A stretch of DNA of 33,955 nt from Nostoc sp. UCD121 (GTDB lineage Bacteria; Cyanobacteriota; Cyanobacteriia; Cyanobacteriales; Nostocaceae). The position numbers were made by a program, and so were the translations under genes. Under the pieces are notes generated by a model that searched no databases, was not told the origin of the DNA, and saw only the letters and a program-made list of their open reading frames with translations. Location of the stretch: contig NZ_JACKZS010000071.1 in assembly GCF_014222285.1 (NCBI RefSeq), forward strand, positions 1 to 33,955. Direction: 5' to 3'. Shown here piece by piece: positions 24,010 to 31,560 of this stretch. The first letter of the stretch is position 1. Every line of letters begins with the position of its first letter.

Positions 24010-24832
24010 CTAACGTAATTACAGTCACTTCTGGCGGACAAAATAAACGTCCTGGTTTATAAGTTCCTAAACCCCGGTTGACATATAGTTGATTTTCTTG
24101 CACCTTGTGAAACCCTTGCGCCCACTCCCAATATCTGACGACTTTAGAACAGTCTCCTAGTAAAAACGTTACCCAACACCTTAATTTTTTGGGAATTTTT
24201 TTGAGTAGCTTTTTATAATGGAATACTAAAGGCCCAATGCCAGGGATTACGATGTGACCGCCGTGGGTATGACCCGATAGTTGCAAATCTACACGCCATT
24301 GTTGCAGTATCTTGGCTGTATCTGGATTATGGGATAAAACGATACGGGGTGTAACAGAGTCTAGTTGATTCATCACAGGTGCAGGGTAGAATTCCCGCGA
24401 CCAATAATCAGCTAGTCCTATAAATGGTAATTCTTTTCCTAGTGGATAGGCGATTTCATTCCAAAGCACATGCACCCCAATGCTAGTTAATGCCTGTGTA
24501 ACTTCTGCTTTTGAATGACTGTAGTAAATATCATGATTACCCAGTACAGCGTAGATACCACAGCGACTTTGCAAATGCTTGAGTCGATGTACCAATTGGT
24601 GAATTGGTGTCGGATCGTCAGTTACGTAGTCACCAGTTAATAGAATTAAATCCGGTTCAGCTTCGTTAGTAAGTGCGATCGCTTTTTCTAACATTTCTTC
24701 CGACAAGCGCAAACCATCGTAGTGAAAATCTGACAACTGCACTAGTGTTGTACCTTGTAAAGATGCTGGAAGTTCCGCAATCTTAACCGTGATTTTATCT
24801 ACTCTTAAATGTCCCGTAAACAACCAATGCAT
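23999..24832 (-). CDS. Calcineurin-like metallophosphoesterase, copy A
   Basis: A 277-residue metal-dependent phosphoesterase with all family motifs: SDFHYD (Asp35, His37), LLTGDYVTDD (Asp68), GNHD (98-101), VLSHNPD and SGHTHGG. It resembles the YkuE/membrane-associated subgroup; substrate unknown. I choose the ATG at 24832 (MHWLFTGHL) because it aligns with the start of the neighbouring paralogue. An upstream in-frame ATG at 24853 adds seven residues. The C-terminus (VTVITLVSH) differs from the paralogue (VTIITLEGE) because an STRR tract has replaced the 3' end. It is a tandem duplicate of the gene at 25051-25881, with a shared 15-base upstream motif. Confidence 0.9.
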   Translation of the reverse strand: MHWLFTGHLRVDKITVKIAELPASLQGTTLVQLSDFHYDGLRLSEEMLEKAIALTNEAEPDLILLTGDYVTDDPTPIHQLVHRLKHLQSRCGIYAVLGNHDIYYSHSKAEVTQALTSIGVHVLWNEIAYPLGKELPFIGLADYWSREFYPAPVMNQLDSVTPRIVLSHNPDTAKILQQWRVDLQLSGHTHGGHIVIPGIGPLVFHYKKLLKKIPKKLRCWVTFLLGDCSKVVRYWEWAQGFHKVQENQLYVNRGLGTYKPGRLFCPPEVTVITLVSH

Positions 24833-24856
24833 AAGGCAACCGATACTCCTCATACC

Positions 24857-24871
24857 AGCGCTTACAGCTTA
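24857..24871 (-). promoter_or_regulatory. Conserved upstream motif of phosphoesterase A
   Basis: On the minus strand TAAGCTGTAAGCGCT lies 25 bases before the ATG. The identical 15-mer is found at nearly the same distance (26 bases) before copy B. The surrounding bases are much less alike, so it may be a kept promoter, operator or leader element; its role is unknown. Confidence 0.5.
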
Positions 24872-25050
24872 CCAAATATCAAAATGTAACTTGAGAAACT
24901 GCAATAATTTATGTCACATACTCAAGATAAAATTAACGAATTGATTTAAATCCTGAGACTAAACTAAGCAGGACTCACTCAAATCTACAGGTACTTATTA
25001 GCCAGAATACCTGCTGTGATTCCGTTCTGGAATTTAGAAATTTGGATTAC

Positions 25051-25881
25051 TTACTCACCCTCTAGCGTGATTATAGTAACTTCTGGGCGGCAAAATAAGC
25101 GTCCTGGGAGGTAAGTTCCCAAACCACGATTGACATATAGCTGATTTTTTCCCAGCTGATGGAAACCCTGTGCCCATTCCCAATGTCTGACTACAGAAAC
25201 ATTTTCTTGCAACAATGGAAATCGACGCTGCACTTTTTTAGGTATTTTTTTTGCAAGCTTTTCGTAAAAAAACATTGCAGGGCCAATTCCGGGAATCACG
25301 ATTTGACCACCGTGAGTATGACCAGATAATTGTAAGTCAACTCGCCATGCTTGCAGCATCTCCGCAGTATCTGGGTTGTGGGATAAAACTATACGGGGTG
25401 TGTCGGGATTTAGTTCATTCATGACTGGTACAGGATTAAATTCCCGTGACCAATAATCAGCTAGTCCGACCAATGGTAATTCTTTTCCTAGTGGATAGGC
25501 AATTTCGTTCCAAAGGACATGGATTCCAATGCTAGTAAGGGCATCGGTAACTTCTGTTTTTGCGTTTTTGCAATGTATATCGTGATTGCCAAGAATAGCA
25601 TAGATACCACTGTGACTTTGCAGATGTTTGAGTCGAAGTATCAGTTGGTGAATCGGTGTCGGATCGTCAGTTACGTAGTCACCAGTTAATAAAATTAAAT
25701 CTGGTTTAGCTTCATTAGTAACTGCGATCGCTTTTTCTAGCATCTCTTCCGACAGCCGCAAACCATCGTAGTGAAAATCTGACAACTGCACCAGCTTCTT
25801 ACCTTGTAATGATGCAGGCAACCCTACAATCTTAACCGTCAATTCTTCTCTACTCAACGGCCCAGATAATAACCAGTGCAT
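25051..25881 (-). CDS. Calcineurin-like metallophosphoesterase, copy B
   Basis: A 276-residue paralogue of the preceding gene. It carries the same metal-binding motifs (SDFHYD, TGDYVTDD, GNHD, LSHNPD, SGHTHGG), and the stretch FHYDGLRLSEEMLEKAIA is identical in both. Differences are concentrated at the N-terminus and in the region following GIGPAMFFYEKL. The ATG at 25881 gives MHWLLSGPL. Unlike copy A, its 3' end is not altered by repeats, so it looks closer to the ancestral form. Spacing of about 218 bases between the copies favours separate transcripts, each with its own upstream 15-mer. Confidence 0.9.
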   Translation of the reverse strand: MHWLLSGPLSREELTVKIVGLPASLQGKKLVQLSDFHYDGLRLSEEMLEKAIAVTNEAKPDLILLTGDYVTDDPTPIHQLILRLKHLQSHSGIYAILGNHDIHCKNAKTEVTDALTSIGIHVLWNEIAYPLGKELPLVGLADYWSREFNPVPVMNELNPDTPRIVLSHNPDTAEMLQAWRVDLQLSGHTHGGQIVIPGIGPAMFFYEKLAKKIPKKVQRRFPLLQENVSVVRHWEWAQGFHQLGKNQLYVNRGLGTYLPGRLFCRPEVTIITLEGE

Positions 25882-25906
25882 AAGACGTTCAATAAACTCT
25901 AATCAT

Positions 25907-25921
25907 AGCGCTTACAGCTTA
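25907..25921 (-). promoter_or_regulatory. Conserved upstream motif of phosphoesterase B
   Basis: Same 15-mer as at 24857-24871 (TAAGCTGTAAGCGCT on the minus strand), 26 bases before the ATG. The remaining part of 25922-26136 is AT-rich. At about 26071-26122 it contains a GTGCGTAGA...TACGCATCTAC repeat of dispersed type. Confidence 0.5.
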
Positions 25922-26136
25922 ACGAAACATCATCGTTTTGTGTGTAGTGACCAGTGCAACTTATTGAAAATTTCATAAAATCTGTAGATTTGAATGTATT
26001 TATACTTATTTAAATCAAAAATCCATTTACCAACCAATTTTTGTTAAAAATACTACTTGCTTTAGATTGTAAGTGCGTAGATTTCGGTCATCGTGCCTCT
26101 ACGGGTAGCTACGCATCTACACACCTGGCCAACCTA

Positions 26137-27912
26137 CTACTGTAAACGCCAAACTTCTTTTAGCTGATGAATTAGCTGTTCCTGGCGCTTGTTGATAACT
26201 TCAGGTGTCCATTCTTTTTCCATTAACACTTGTGTCGTTAGCGCAAAATTACAAATGCCTGATTTTGTTGTGAAATACTTCTGCTTTTTCAGGTCAAAAT
26301 CGTAGTTGTTCGCTTGAGCATTTTTCGAGGAAGAGAGTAAAACTAAATTTCCTATACGATGGACATATTTATCACGTTCTTCCTGGCTAGGAAATGATTG
26401 TACCCACATACTATCAGAAGTTGGATTTTGAGGTAGTACATGCTCAACACTAATATTACAGAAGTTATATGAAGCTTTTCCTTCTGACAGTGCAGTATCT
26501 AAACGTAGTAAAACATAAAGTCGAATTTTTCTAATTAAATAAAGGTCATCATTTAGAATTTTGATAATACGTGCCTGTTCTTCAGGTTTCAGTTGCAGAG
26601 GTGAATCAGGTACGTACAAATCTTCTTCAATCTCGATAGCATATAGTAATTTACCATAACGTTCTATGCGCTCATTAATATTATTCCGTTGCATCATTAG
26701 ACCTGAAGCTAGGCGATCTAAATCTGTGAAAAACCGTAATAACAATTCAGGATTGCTGTAATTGCGAGAGAGATATAAAATAGCTGGAGGTATCCAATCA
26801 GAATTATCAATCAAGTGTAACCATTTAAACTTTTGATTTACTTCTTCTCCTAAGATATCACTATAGCGGTTCCCGATCTGGTGAGGTACGTTTTCAAAGC
26901 TACTAACTTTGCTAACAAAGATTTGGGTGTACCTCAGTTGCTTAGGAAACGCTATATGATAGGCTAGATTATTAATCTCATAAAAAGCCTCAGCATAAGG
27001 AATTAGTATTTGATCAATTAACTGTTGAGGTGCATTAATTGGTTTGATGTCATTCAGGAATTCCTTAAGTATACTTTCGCGCGGCTTGGATTTTACGTGA
27101 ATCATTCTGATGTGAGAAAATAGGCTCTTGAATATATCGCGTCCTAGTTTCTCTTCCATCTCTTCCCACCTAGCACTGTATTTTTCCTGTTGTTCAAGGG
27201 AAATTTTACCGATAATTTCTGCTTTCAAAATATCAGCATGAGACAGATCCATGCCTCGATTATTGATGACCGAAAATATTCTGTATGCAGAGTCAATATC
27301 TGGAGTGGCAACTACTACTAAAAAACATCTCTTAATGATAAATTGGGTAAGCCTTAGAAGCTGATTGTTAGTAAAACTTTGTAAGCGATTTACAAACAAT
27401 AATGTATTTTCTTTGAAATTTTTACGACTATCTGATAGTTTAGCAGTATGTAAATTTTTCAGCTTATCAATACCGCCTTCATCCTGAATATATTCCTTGA
27501 AAAACTGTGCATCTCGCTCACGCACAGTCAAACGATAAACGTTATCATTAGGATCAAAATCATCTTCTTGATAAAGATATTTTGTTAATATATGTACGTT
27601 TTCTTTGGAAACTGATGCCCGTAAAGCAGCCAGCAATACAGTAAGTGTAGTCAAACGCTGTTGACCATCCACGACTTGGGCATCTGGTTTATCTCCTTTA
27701 ATGAGTACAATATTTCCTAAAAAATACGGGTTTATATCATCAATTTTATTGTCACTATCTCCCAACGCAGTGACCAAATCTTCAAGCAGTTCTCCTGCTT
27801 GCTCTGTTGTCCAGGCATAGGGGCGCTGATATAAAGGAATAGTGAAGATAAAATCGTTGCTAAATATTTTAGAGATAGGATAATCATTAGCCTGAAGTTT
27901 AACCGCGCTCAT
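26137..27912 (-). CDS. DUF262-DUF1524 protein (GmrSD-like nuclease)
   Basis: A 591-residue protein. The N-terminal DUF262 domain has FTIPLYQRPYAWT (23-35) and DGQQRLTTL (82-90), the ParB/Srx-like nucleotide-binding motif. The C-terminal DUF1524 domain carries an HNH-type signature: ISVEHVLPQN (His491) with RIGNLVLLSSSKNAQANNYD. This fused layout is that of GmrSD, a type IV enzyme that cuts modified phage DNA; related proteins occur in SspE- and BrxU-like defence. I choose the ATG at 27912 (MSAVKLQANDYPISKIF). An in-frame upstream start at 28026 adds 38 residues with a hydrophobic stretch that the family lacks. It stands alone. Key residues seem intact, so it is probably active. Confidence 0.9.
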   Translation of the reverse strand: MSAVKLQANDYPISKIFSNDFIFTIPLYQRPYAWTTEQAGELLEDLVTALGDSDNKIDDINPYFLGNIVLIKGDKPDAQVVDGQQRLTTLTVLLAALRASVSKENVHILTKYLYQEDDFDPNDNVYRLTVRERDAQFFKEYIQDEGGIDKLKNLHTAKLSDSRKNFKENTLLFVNRLQSFTNNQLLRLTQFIIKRCFLVVVATPDIDSAYRIFSVINNRGMDLSHADILKAEIIGKISLEQQEKYSARWEEMEEKLGRDIFKSLFSHIRMIHVKSKPRESILKEFLNDIKPINAPQQLIDQILIPYAEAFYEINNLAYHIAFPKQLRYTQIFVSKVSSFENVPHQIGNRYSDILGEEVNQKFKWLHLIDNSDWIPPAILYLSRNYSNPELLLRFFTDLDRLASGLMMQRNNINERIERYGKLLYAIEIEEDLYVPDSPLQLKPEEQARIIKILNDDLYLIRKIRLYVLLRLDTALSEGKASYNFCNISVEHVLPQNPTSDSMWVQSFPSQEERDKYVHRIGNLVLLSSSKNAQANNYDFDLKKQKYFTTKSGICNFALTTQVLMEKEWTPEVINKRQEQLIHQLKEVWRLQ

Positions 27913-28427
27913 ATATACCTGCTTTAGTGGTGTAGTAGATTGCACTTTTACTAAACTTAGTTTTCCCACTAAAAACAGTAATATTTGAATGCATATAATT
28001 TTTTTATAGAACCTGGATATATCCAAAAACCAAACAAAATGATGTCAAAGCCTATCTGCATATAGATTTGAGGCTATTTTATAGGTGTTTTTTTTCTAAG
28101 TCCCACTAATCGGGTAACGGGGATTAGTGGCGTAAAAGCATTACGCTAGTAGCAGTTTCTCATGGGCGAAACCTACCTCTTCTGCGGATTGCTTCACCGT
28201 AATGCACTGGCTCGCCTGCAAAACAGCATATTTTTTTGAATGGCAAGTCTCTAATATGCAATGCTAACAGCGATCGCACACCATTAAATTGCTACAACTT
28301 TTGATTGATCAAAAGTTAAAAAATAGCACTAGCCTAATCACAGGCTGGTGCTATTTTTTTTGATTTAATTCACGATAGTTAAATAAATTTGCTAAATTAC
28401 CTTCAGTTATTGTCAGCAATTATGCTT
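27913..28427. other. Intergenic region with dispersed repeats
   Basis: About 515 bases. At 28103-28130 CCACTAATC/GATTAGTGG flank a 10-base loop. From about 28130 to 28215 lies sequence like the Nostoc repeat containing GCACTGGCTC. At 28296-28317 AACTTTTGAT/ATCAAAAGTT forms a near-continuous palindrome, followed by the terminator at 28318-28361. No gene recognised. Confidence 0.5.
28318..28361. terminator. Bidirectional terminator downstream of the GlsB-like gene
   Basis: AAAAAATAGCAC-T-AGCCT pairs with AGGCT-G-GTGCTATTTTTT around a 6-base loop. T8 follows on the plus strand and T6 on the minus strand. It lies about 70 bases after the GlsB-like gene's stop (minus strand). Confidence 0.85.
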
Positions 28428-28700
28428 TTATACCGCACTGCGATTTGTTAATAAATTCCACAGGAAAACCGCAACAATTGCACCAAGAACTGCTACTGCA
28501 ATACCCGGAATGCTGAGACTGGGAGCTGCTAAACTTAACGTCCCTGTACTGAAAAACACTCCTAGACTACCACCAACAAACGCGCCGATAATTCCTAATA
28601 AAATTGTTCCTAGAATACCGCCACCTTGATGACCGGGGTAGATAGCTTTAGCGATCGCACCAGCAATTAGACCTAAAACAATCCAAGCAAGAATATTCAT
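28428..28700 (-). CDS. GlsB/YeaQ/YmgE family stress-response membrane protein
   Basis: A 90-residue protein with three hydrophobic segments rich in Gly: NILAWIVLGLIAGAIAKAIY, PGHQGGGILGTILLGIIGAF and GIAVAVLGAIVAVFLWNLL. This is the transglycosylase-associated/GlsB pattern, small inner-membrane proteins often induced by stress; the biochemical role is not established. The ATG at 28700 is the only sensible start. It appears to be a single-gene unit with a terminator at 28318-28361. Confidence 0.9.
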   Translation of the reverse strand: MNILAWIVLGLIAGAIAKAIYPGHQGGGILGTILLGIIGAFVGGSLGVFFSTGTLSLAAPSLSIPGIAVAVLGAIVAVFLWNLLTNRSAV

Positions 28701-29353
28701 TGTTATTAATTCGGTAAAGGTTTTTTACTCAACGAATACATATTATCAATCTTAATCTTTTGAATCCATCTACCATCAGAATCAATCATTAATATCCATA
28801 AGGAATAGTTTAATTGCAACTACGCTTTTCTATATATACCGCCCCTACAGGTTGATAATCACTTAAAAAGTATCAATTAAAAAAAAGCTCCTAATAGGTC
28901 TTTAATTAGGAGCCGATCAAACTATTGCTTGGTAATTGCAGTATATGGCTTTTTAATTAGCTCTCTCCTCTACTATAAGAATTAAGCTGAGTTTTTAAAG
29001 ACTGTCTCTAAAGTAATGTAAAGGAGCAAAATCAGGCAATTTCTACTACAAGCGTAGTTTTAGCAACTTTATTACCAGCATTTCAGACTGGGCATCAGCA
29101 GGATACCCGTAACATCGCATTTCTTCGGGATGGAGGCTTAAAATATTAGTTAGGGCTTACGGATGAGTTACGGAAGACCAAAACCGGACATTGCCTACCC
29201 AAAGGAAAGGGACTGCCTTCTCGTTGTCGCATCTGGCGCGACACAGAGGAATAAGAGTGCAAAAATGTCACTAATATTATGAAGCGATCTAGAAAAAATT
29301 AGACTATTTTTTGATACTATTTAAGACCGGACTCTTGAAATATTAATTTACGT
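28701..29353. other. Long leader region upstream of leuC
   Basis: About 650 bases without a recognised gene. It contains a minus-strand terminator at 28879-28913, and at about 29229-29250 TGTCGC/GCGACA arms flanking a small loop. From about 29030 to 29270 the base composition is more mixed than the AT-rich flanks and several small hairpins are possible, which fits a structured leader or small RNA. I could not match it to 6S, tmRNA, TPP, cobalamin or glutamine riboswitch patterns. No leucine-rich leader peptide was seen. Confidence 0.45.
28879..28913 (-). terminator. Minus-strand terminator without an obvious gene
   Basis: On the minus strand GCTCCTAAT and ATTAGGAGC pair in a 9-bp stem with a 9-base loop followed by T8. 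No minus-strand gene precedes it between 28914 and the leuC start, so it suggests an unannotated minus-strand transcript. Confidence 0.7.
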
Positions 29354-30757
29354 ATGAGCAAAGGTACCCTGTTTGATAAAGTTTGGGACTTACACACCGT
29401 TGGTACACTTCCCTCTGGGCTGACGCAACTATTTATCGGGCTTCACCTAATTCATGAAGTCACCAGTCCCCAGGCCTTTGCTATGTTACGCGAGAGGGGT
29501 CTAAAAGTACTGTTTCCAGAGCGGACTGTCGCCACAGTTGATCATATTGTGCCGACAGAAAATCAGGCGCGTCCCTTTGTTGATAGTTTGGCAGAGGAGA
29601 TGATTCAGGCGCTCGAAAATAATTGTCAAGAAAATAACATAACTTTTTACAACATCGGTTCTGGTAGTCAGGGTATAGTTCATGTCATCGCTCCAGAACT
29701 GGGACTGACTCAACCAGGAATGACGATCGCTTGTGGAGATAGCCACACTTCCAGCCATGGGGCATTTGGTGCGATCGCATTTGGCATTGGTACTAGTCAA
29801 GTCCGGGATGTTCTCGCTTCCCAAACCCTCGCCCTCTCAAAACTAAAAGTCCGCAAAATTGAAGTTAACGGCAACCTGAACCCAGGAGTTTACGCCAAAG
29901 ATGTCATCCTGCATATTATCCGCACCCTTGGCGTTAAAGGTGGTGTGGGCTATGGCTATGAATTTGCAGGTACGACATTTGAACAAATGAATATGGAAGA
30001 GAGGATGACTGTCTGTAATATGGCGATCGAAGGCGGTGCTAGATGCGGCTATGTCAATCCCGATCAAGTCACCTACGATTACCTCAAAGGCAGAGATTTT
30101 GCGCCCATTGATGCAGATTGGGATAAAGCAGTGGCTTGGTGGGATTCCATCAAGAGCGATGCTGATGCCCAGTACGATGATGTAGTGGTATTCGACGCTG
30201 CGGAAATTTCTCCTACTGTCACCTGGGGGATTACTCCCGGTCAAGGTATCGGTGTCAACCAGTTAGTGCCTCAACCAGAAGAACTGCTTGAAGAAGACCG
30301 ATTTATTGCCGAAGAAGCTTACCGCTATATGGATTTATATCCTGGTCAACCCATCAAGGGCACTAAAATAGATGTCTGCTTTATTGGTAGTTGCACCAAT
30401 GGTAGAATTAGTGATTTACGGGAAGCGGCGAAAATCGCCAAAGGTCGCCATGTTGCCGAGGGAATAAAAGCCTTTGTTGTCCCCGGTTCTGAAAGGGTGA
30501 AGGAAGAAGCGGAAACTGAAGGACTGGATAAAATCTTTCAAGAAGCTGGATTTGAATGGCGTGAACCGGGATGTTCGATGTGCCTAGCCATGAACCCCGA
30601 TAAGCTACAAGGAAGACAAATCAGTGCCTCCTCATCTAACCGCAACTTTAAAGGCAGACAGGGTTCCTCTTCTGGTCGGACATTGTTAATGAGTCCGGCG
30701 ATGGTTGCCACAGCTGCAATTAAAGGCGAAGTCTCTGATGTGCGCGAGTTACTGTAA
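29354..30757 (+). CDS. leuC: 3-isopropylmalate dehydratase, large subunit
   Basis: The 467-residue aconitase-family large subunit of isopropylmalate isomerase, which converts 2- to 3-isopropylmalate in leucine synthesis. The three 4Fe-4S ligands are Cys347 (FIGSCTNGR), Cys407 and Cys410 (EPGCSMCLAM). The active-site blocks TVDHIVPT, CGDSHTSSHGA and EGGARCGYV are intact. Length matches the bacterial LeuC type. It is followed 87 bases later by leuD on the same strand, so both are likely one operon. A 650-base leader upstream may hold regulatory structure. Confidence 0.97.
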   Translation: MSKGTLFDKVWDLHTVGTLPSGLTQLFIGLHLIHEVTSPQAFAMLRERGLKVLFPERTVATVDHIVPTENQARPFVDSLAEEMIQALENNCQENNITFYNIGSGSQGIVHVIAPELGLTQPGMTIACGDSHTSSHGAFGAIAFGIGTSQVRDVLASQTLALSKLKVRKIEVNGNLNPGVYAKDVILHIIRTLGVKGGVGYGYEFAGTTFEQMNMEERMTVCNMAIEGGARCGYVNPDQVTYDYLKGRDFAPIDADWDKAVAWWDSIKSDADAQYDDVVVFDAAEISPTVTWGITPGQGIGVNQLVPQPEELLEEDRFIAEEAYRYMDLYPGQPIKGTKIDVCFIGSCTNGRISDLREAAKIAKGRHVAEGIKAFVVPGSERVKEEAETEGLDKIFQEAGFEWREPGCSMCLAMNPDKLQGRQISASSSNRNFKGRQGSSSGRTLLMSPAMVATAAIKGEVSDVRELL

Positions 30758-30798
30758 CTCCACTTCCTAGCATAGAGAAATCTCTTAAACTTTTCTTT

Positions 30799-30826
30799 CT
30801 TTGTGTCCTTTGCGTTCTTTGCGGTT
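30799..30826. repeat. Short repeat in the leuC-leuD spacer
   Basis: Three imperfect units beginning CTTTG (CTTTGTGTC, CTTTGCGTT, CTTTGCGGTT). This CTTTGCG-type repeat is widely scattered in Nostoc intergenic DNA. It occupies much of the 87-base spacer and will be in the operon mRNA. Confidence 0.6.
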
Positions 30827-30844
30827 CGTTTCTTATAAAAATAT

Positions 30845-31453
30845 ATGGTGAGTGAAGTTAAAACAGTTTCAGGGCGCGGTATACCCTTAGTGGGCAATGA
30901 TATAGATACCGATCGCATTATTCCCGCGCGATATTTGAAAGCCGTTACCTTTGATGGGTTAGGTGAAGGCGCATTTATTGATGACCGGACAGCACTTAAA
31001 GGTGAACATGCCTTTGACCAACCCCAATACAAAGGCGCGAATATTTTAATAGTCAACCGTAACTTTGGCTGTGGTTCATCACGGGAACACGCACCCCAAG
31101 CGATCGCAAAATGGGGAATCCAAGCTTTAATAGGTGAAAGCTTCGCGGAAATCTTTTTCGGTAACTGTGTGGCAATGGGTATACCTTGTCTGACAGCCGA
31201 CGCTGTTACTGTTAAACAACTGCAAGAGTTAGTAGCTGCCAATCCTCAAGCCGCCGTGACAGTAAATCTGGAAACTTTGCAAGTGCAAATTGATGATTAT
31301 ACTGCCCCAGTTGCGATCGGTGAAGGTACAAGAAGCACATTTATTTCTGGGACTTGGGATGCTTGCGGTCAGTTGGTGGCGAATGCTAGCCAAGTTCGGA
31401 CAACAGCTGCAAAATTACCCTACATCGGTTGGGGCAGTATAGCCGCAAGTTAG
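30845..31453 (+). CDS. leuD: 3-isopropylmalate dehydratase, small subunit
   Basis: The 202-residue swivel-domain subunit that completes the LeuCD active site. Signature motifs are GNDIDTDRIIPARYL, then NFGCGSSREHAPQAI and FFGNCVAMGIPCL, all typical of LeuD. The ATG at 30845 (MVSEVKTVSGRG) is followed directly by the conserved first strand. A palindrome at 31534-31556 lies between it and the convergent glgB. Confidence 0.96.
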   Translation: MVSEVKTVSGRGIPLVGNDIDTDRIIPARYLKAVTFDGLGEGAFIDDRTALKGEHAFDQPQYKGANILIVNRNFGCGSSREHAPQAIAKWGIQALIGESFAEIFFGNCVAMGIPCLTADAVTVKQLQELVAANPQAAVTVNLETLQVQIDDYTAPVAIGEGTRSTFISGTWDACGQLVANASQVRTTAAKLPYIGWGSIAAS

Positions 31454-31533
31454 TTTTCTGTCATTCTCTGCTTGTCAGACAGGGAATGAGAATATGGCAA
31501 AAATTTTATAACCACTCGATAAAACATCAAGAT

Positions 31534-31556
31534 TGGGTGGGCATCGCCCACCCAAA
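31534..31556. terminator. Palindrome between convergent leuD and glgB
   Basis: TTGGGTGGGC-ATC-GCCCACCCAA, a perfect 10-bp stem with a 3-base loop, 4 bases from the glgB stop. It is of the same type as the palindrome at 2215-2237. No long T-run, so it may be a dispersed repeat acting as a weak two-way terminator or mRNA end protector. Confidence 0.65.
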
Positions 31557-31560
31557 ATTG

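Noticed and set aside
27913..28026. 38-residue N-terminal extension of the DUF262 protein
   Set aside because: The family starts near MSAVKLQANDYPISKIF; the extension is hydrophobic and has no counterpart, and the inner ATG has a reasonable upstream context.
29030..29270. Known riboswitch or 6S/tmRNA before leuC
   Set aside because: No match to the conserved cores of TPP, cobalamin, glutamine or tmRNA patterns that I can recall; kept only as an unassigned structured region.
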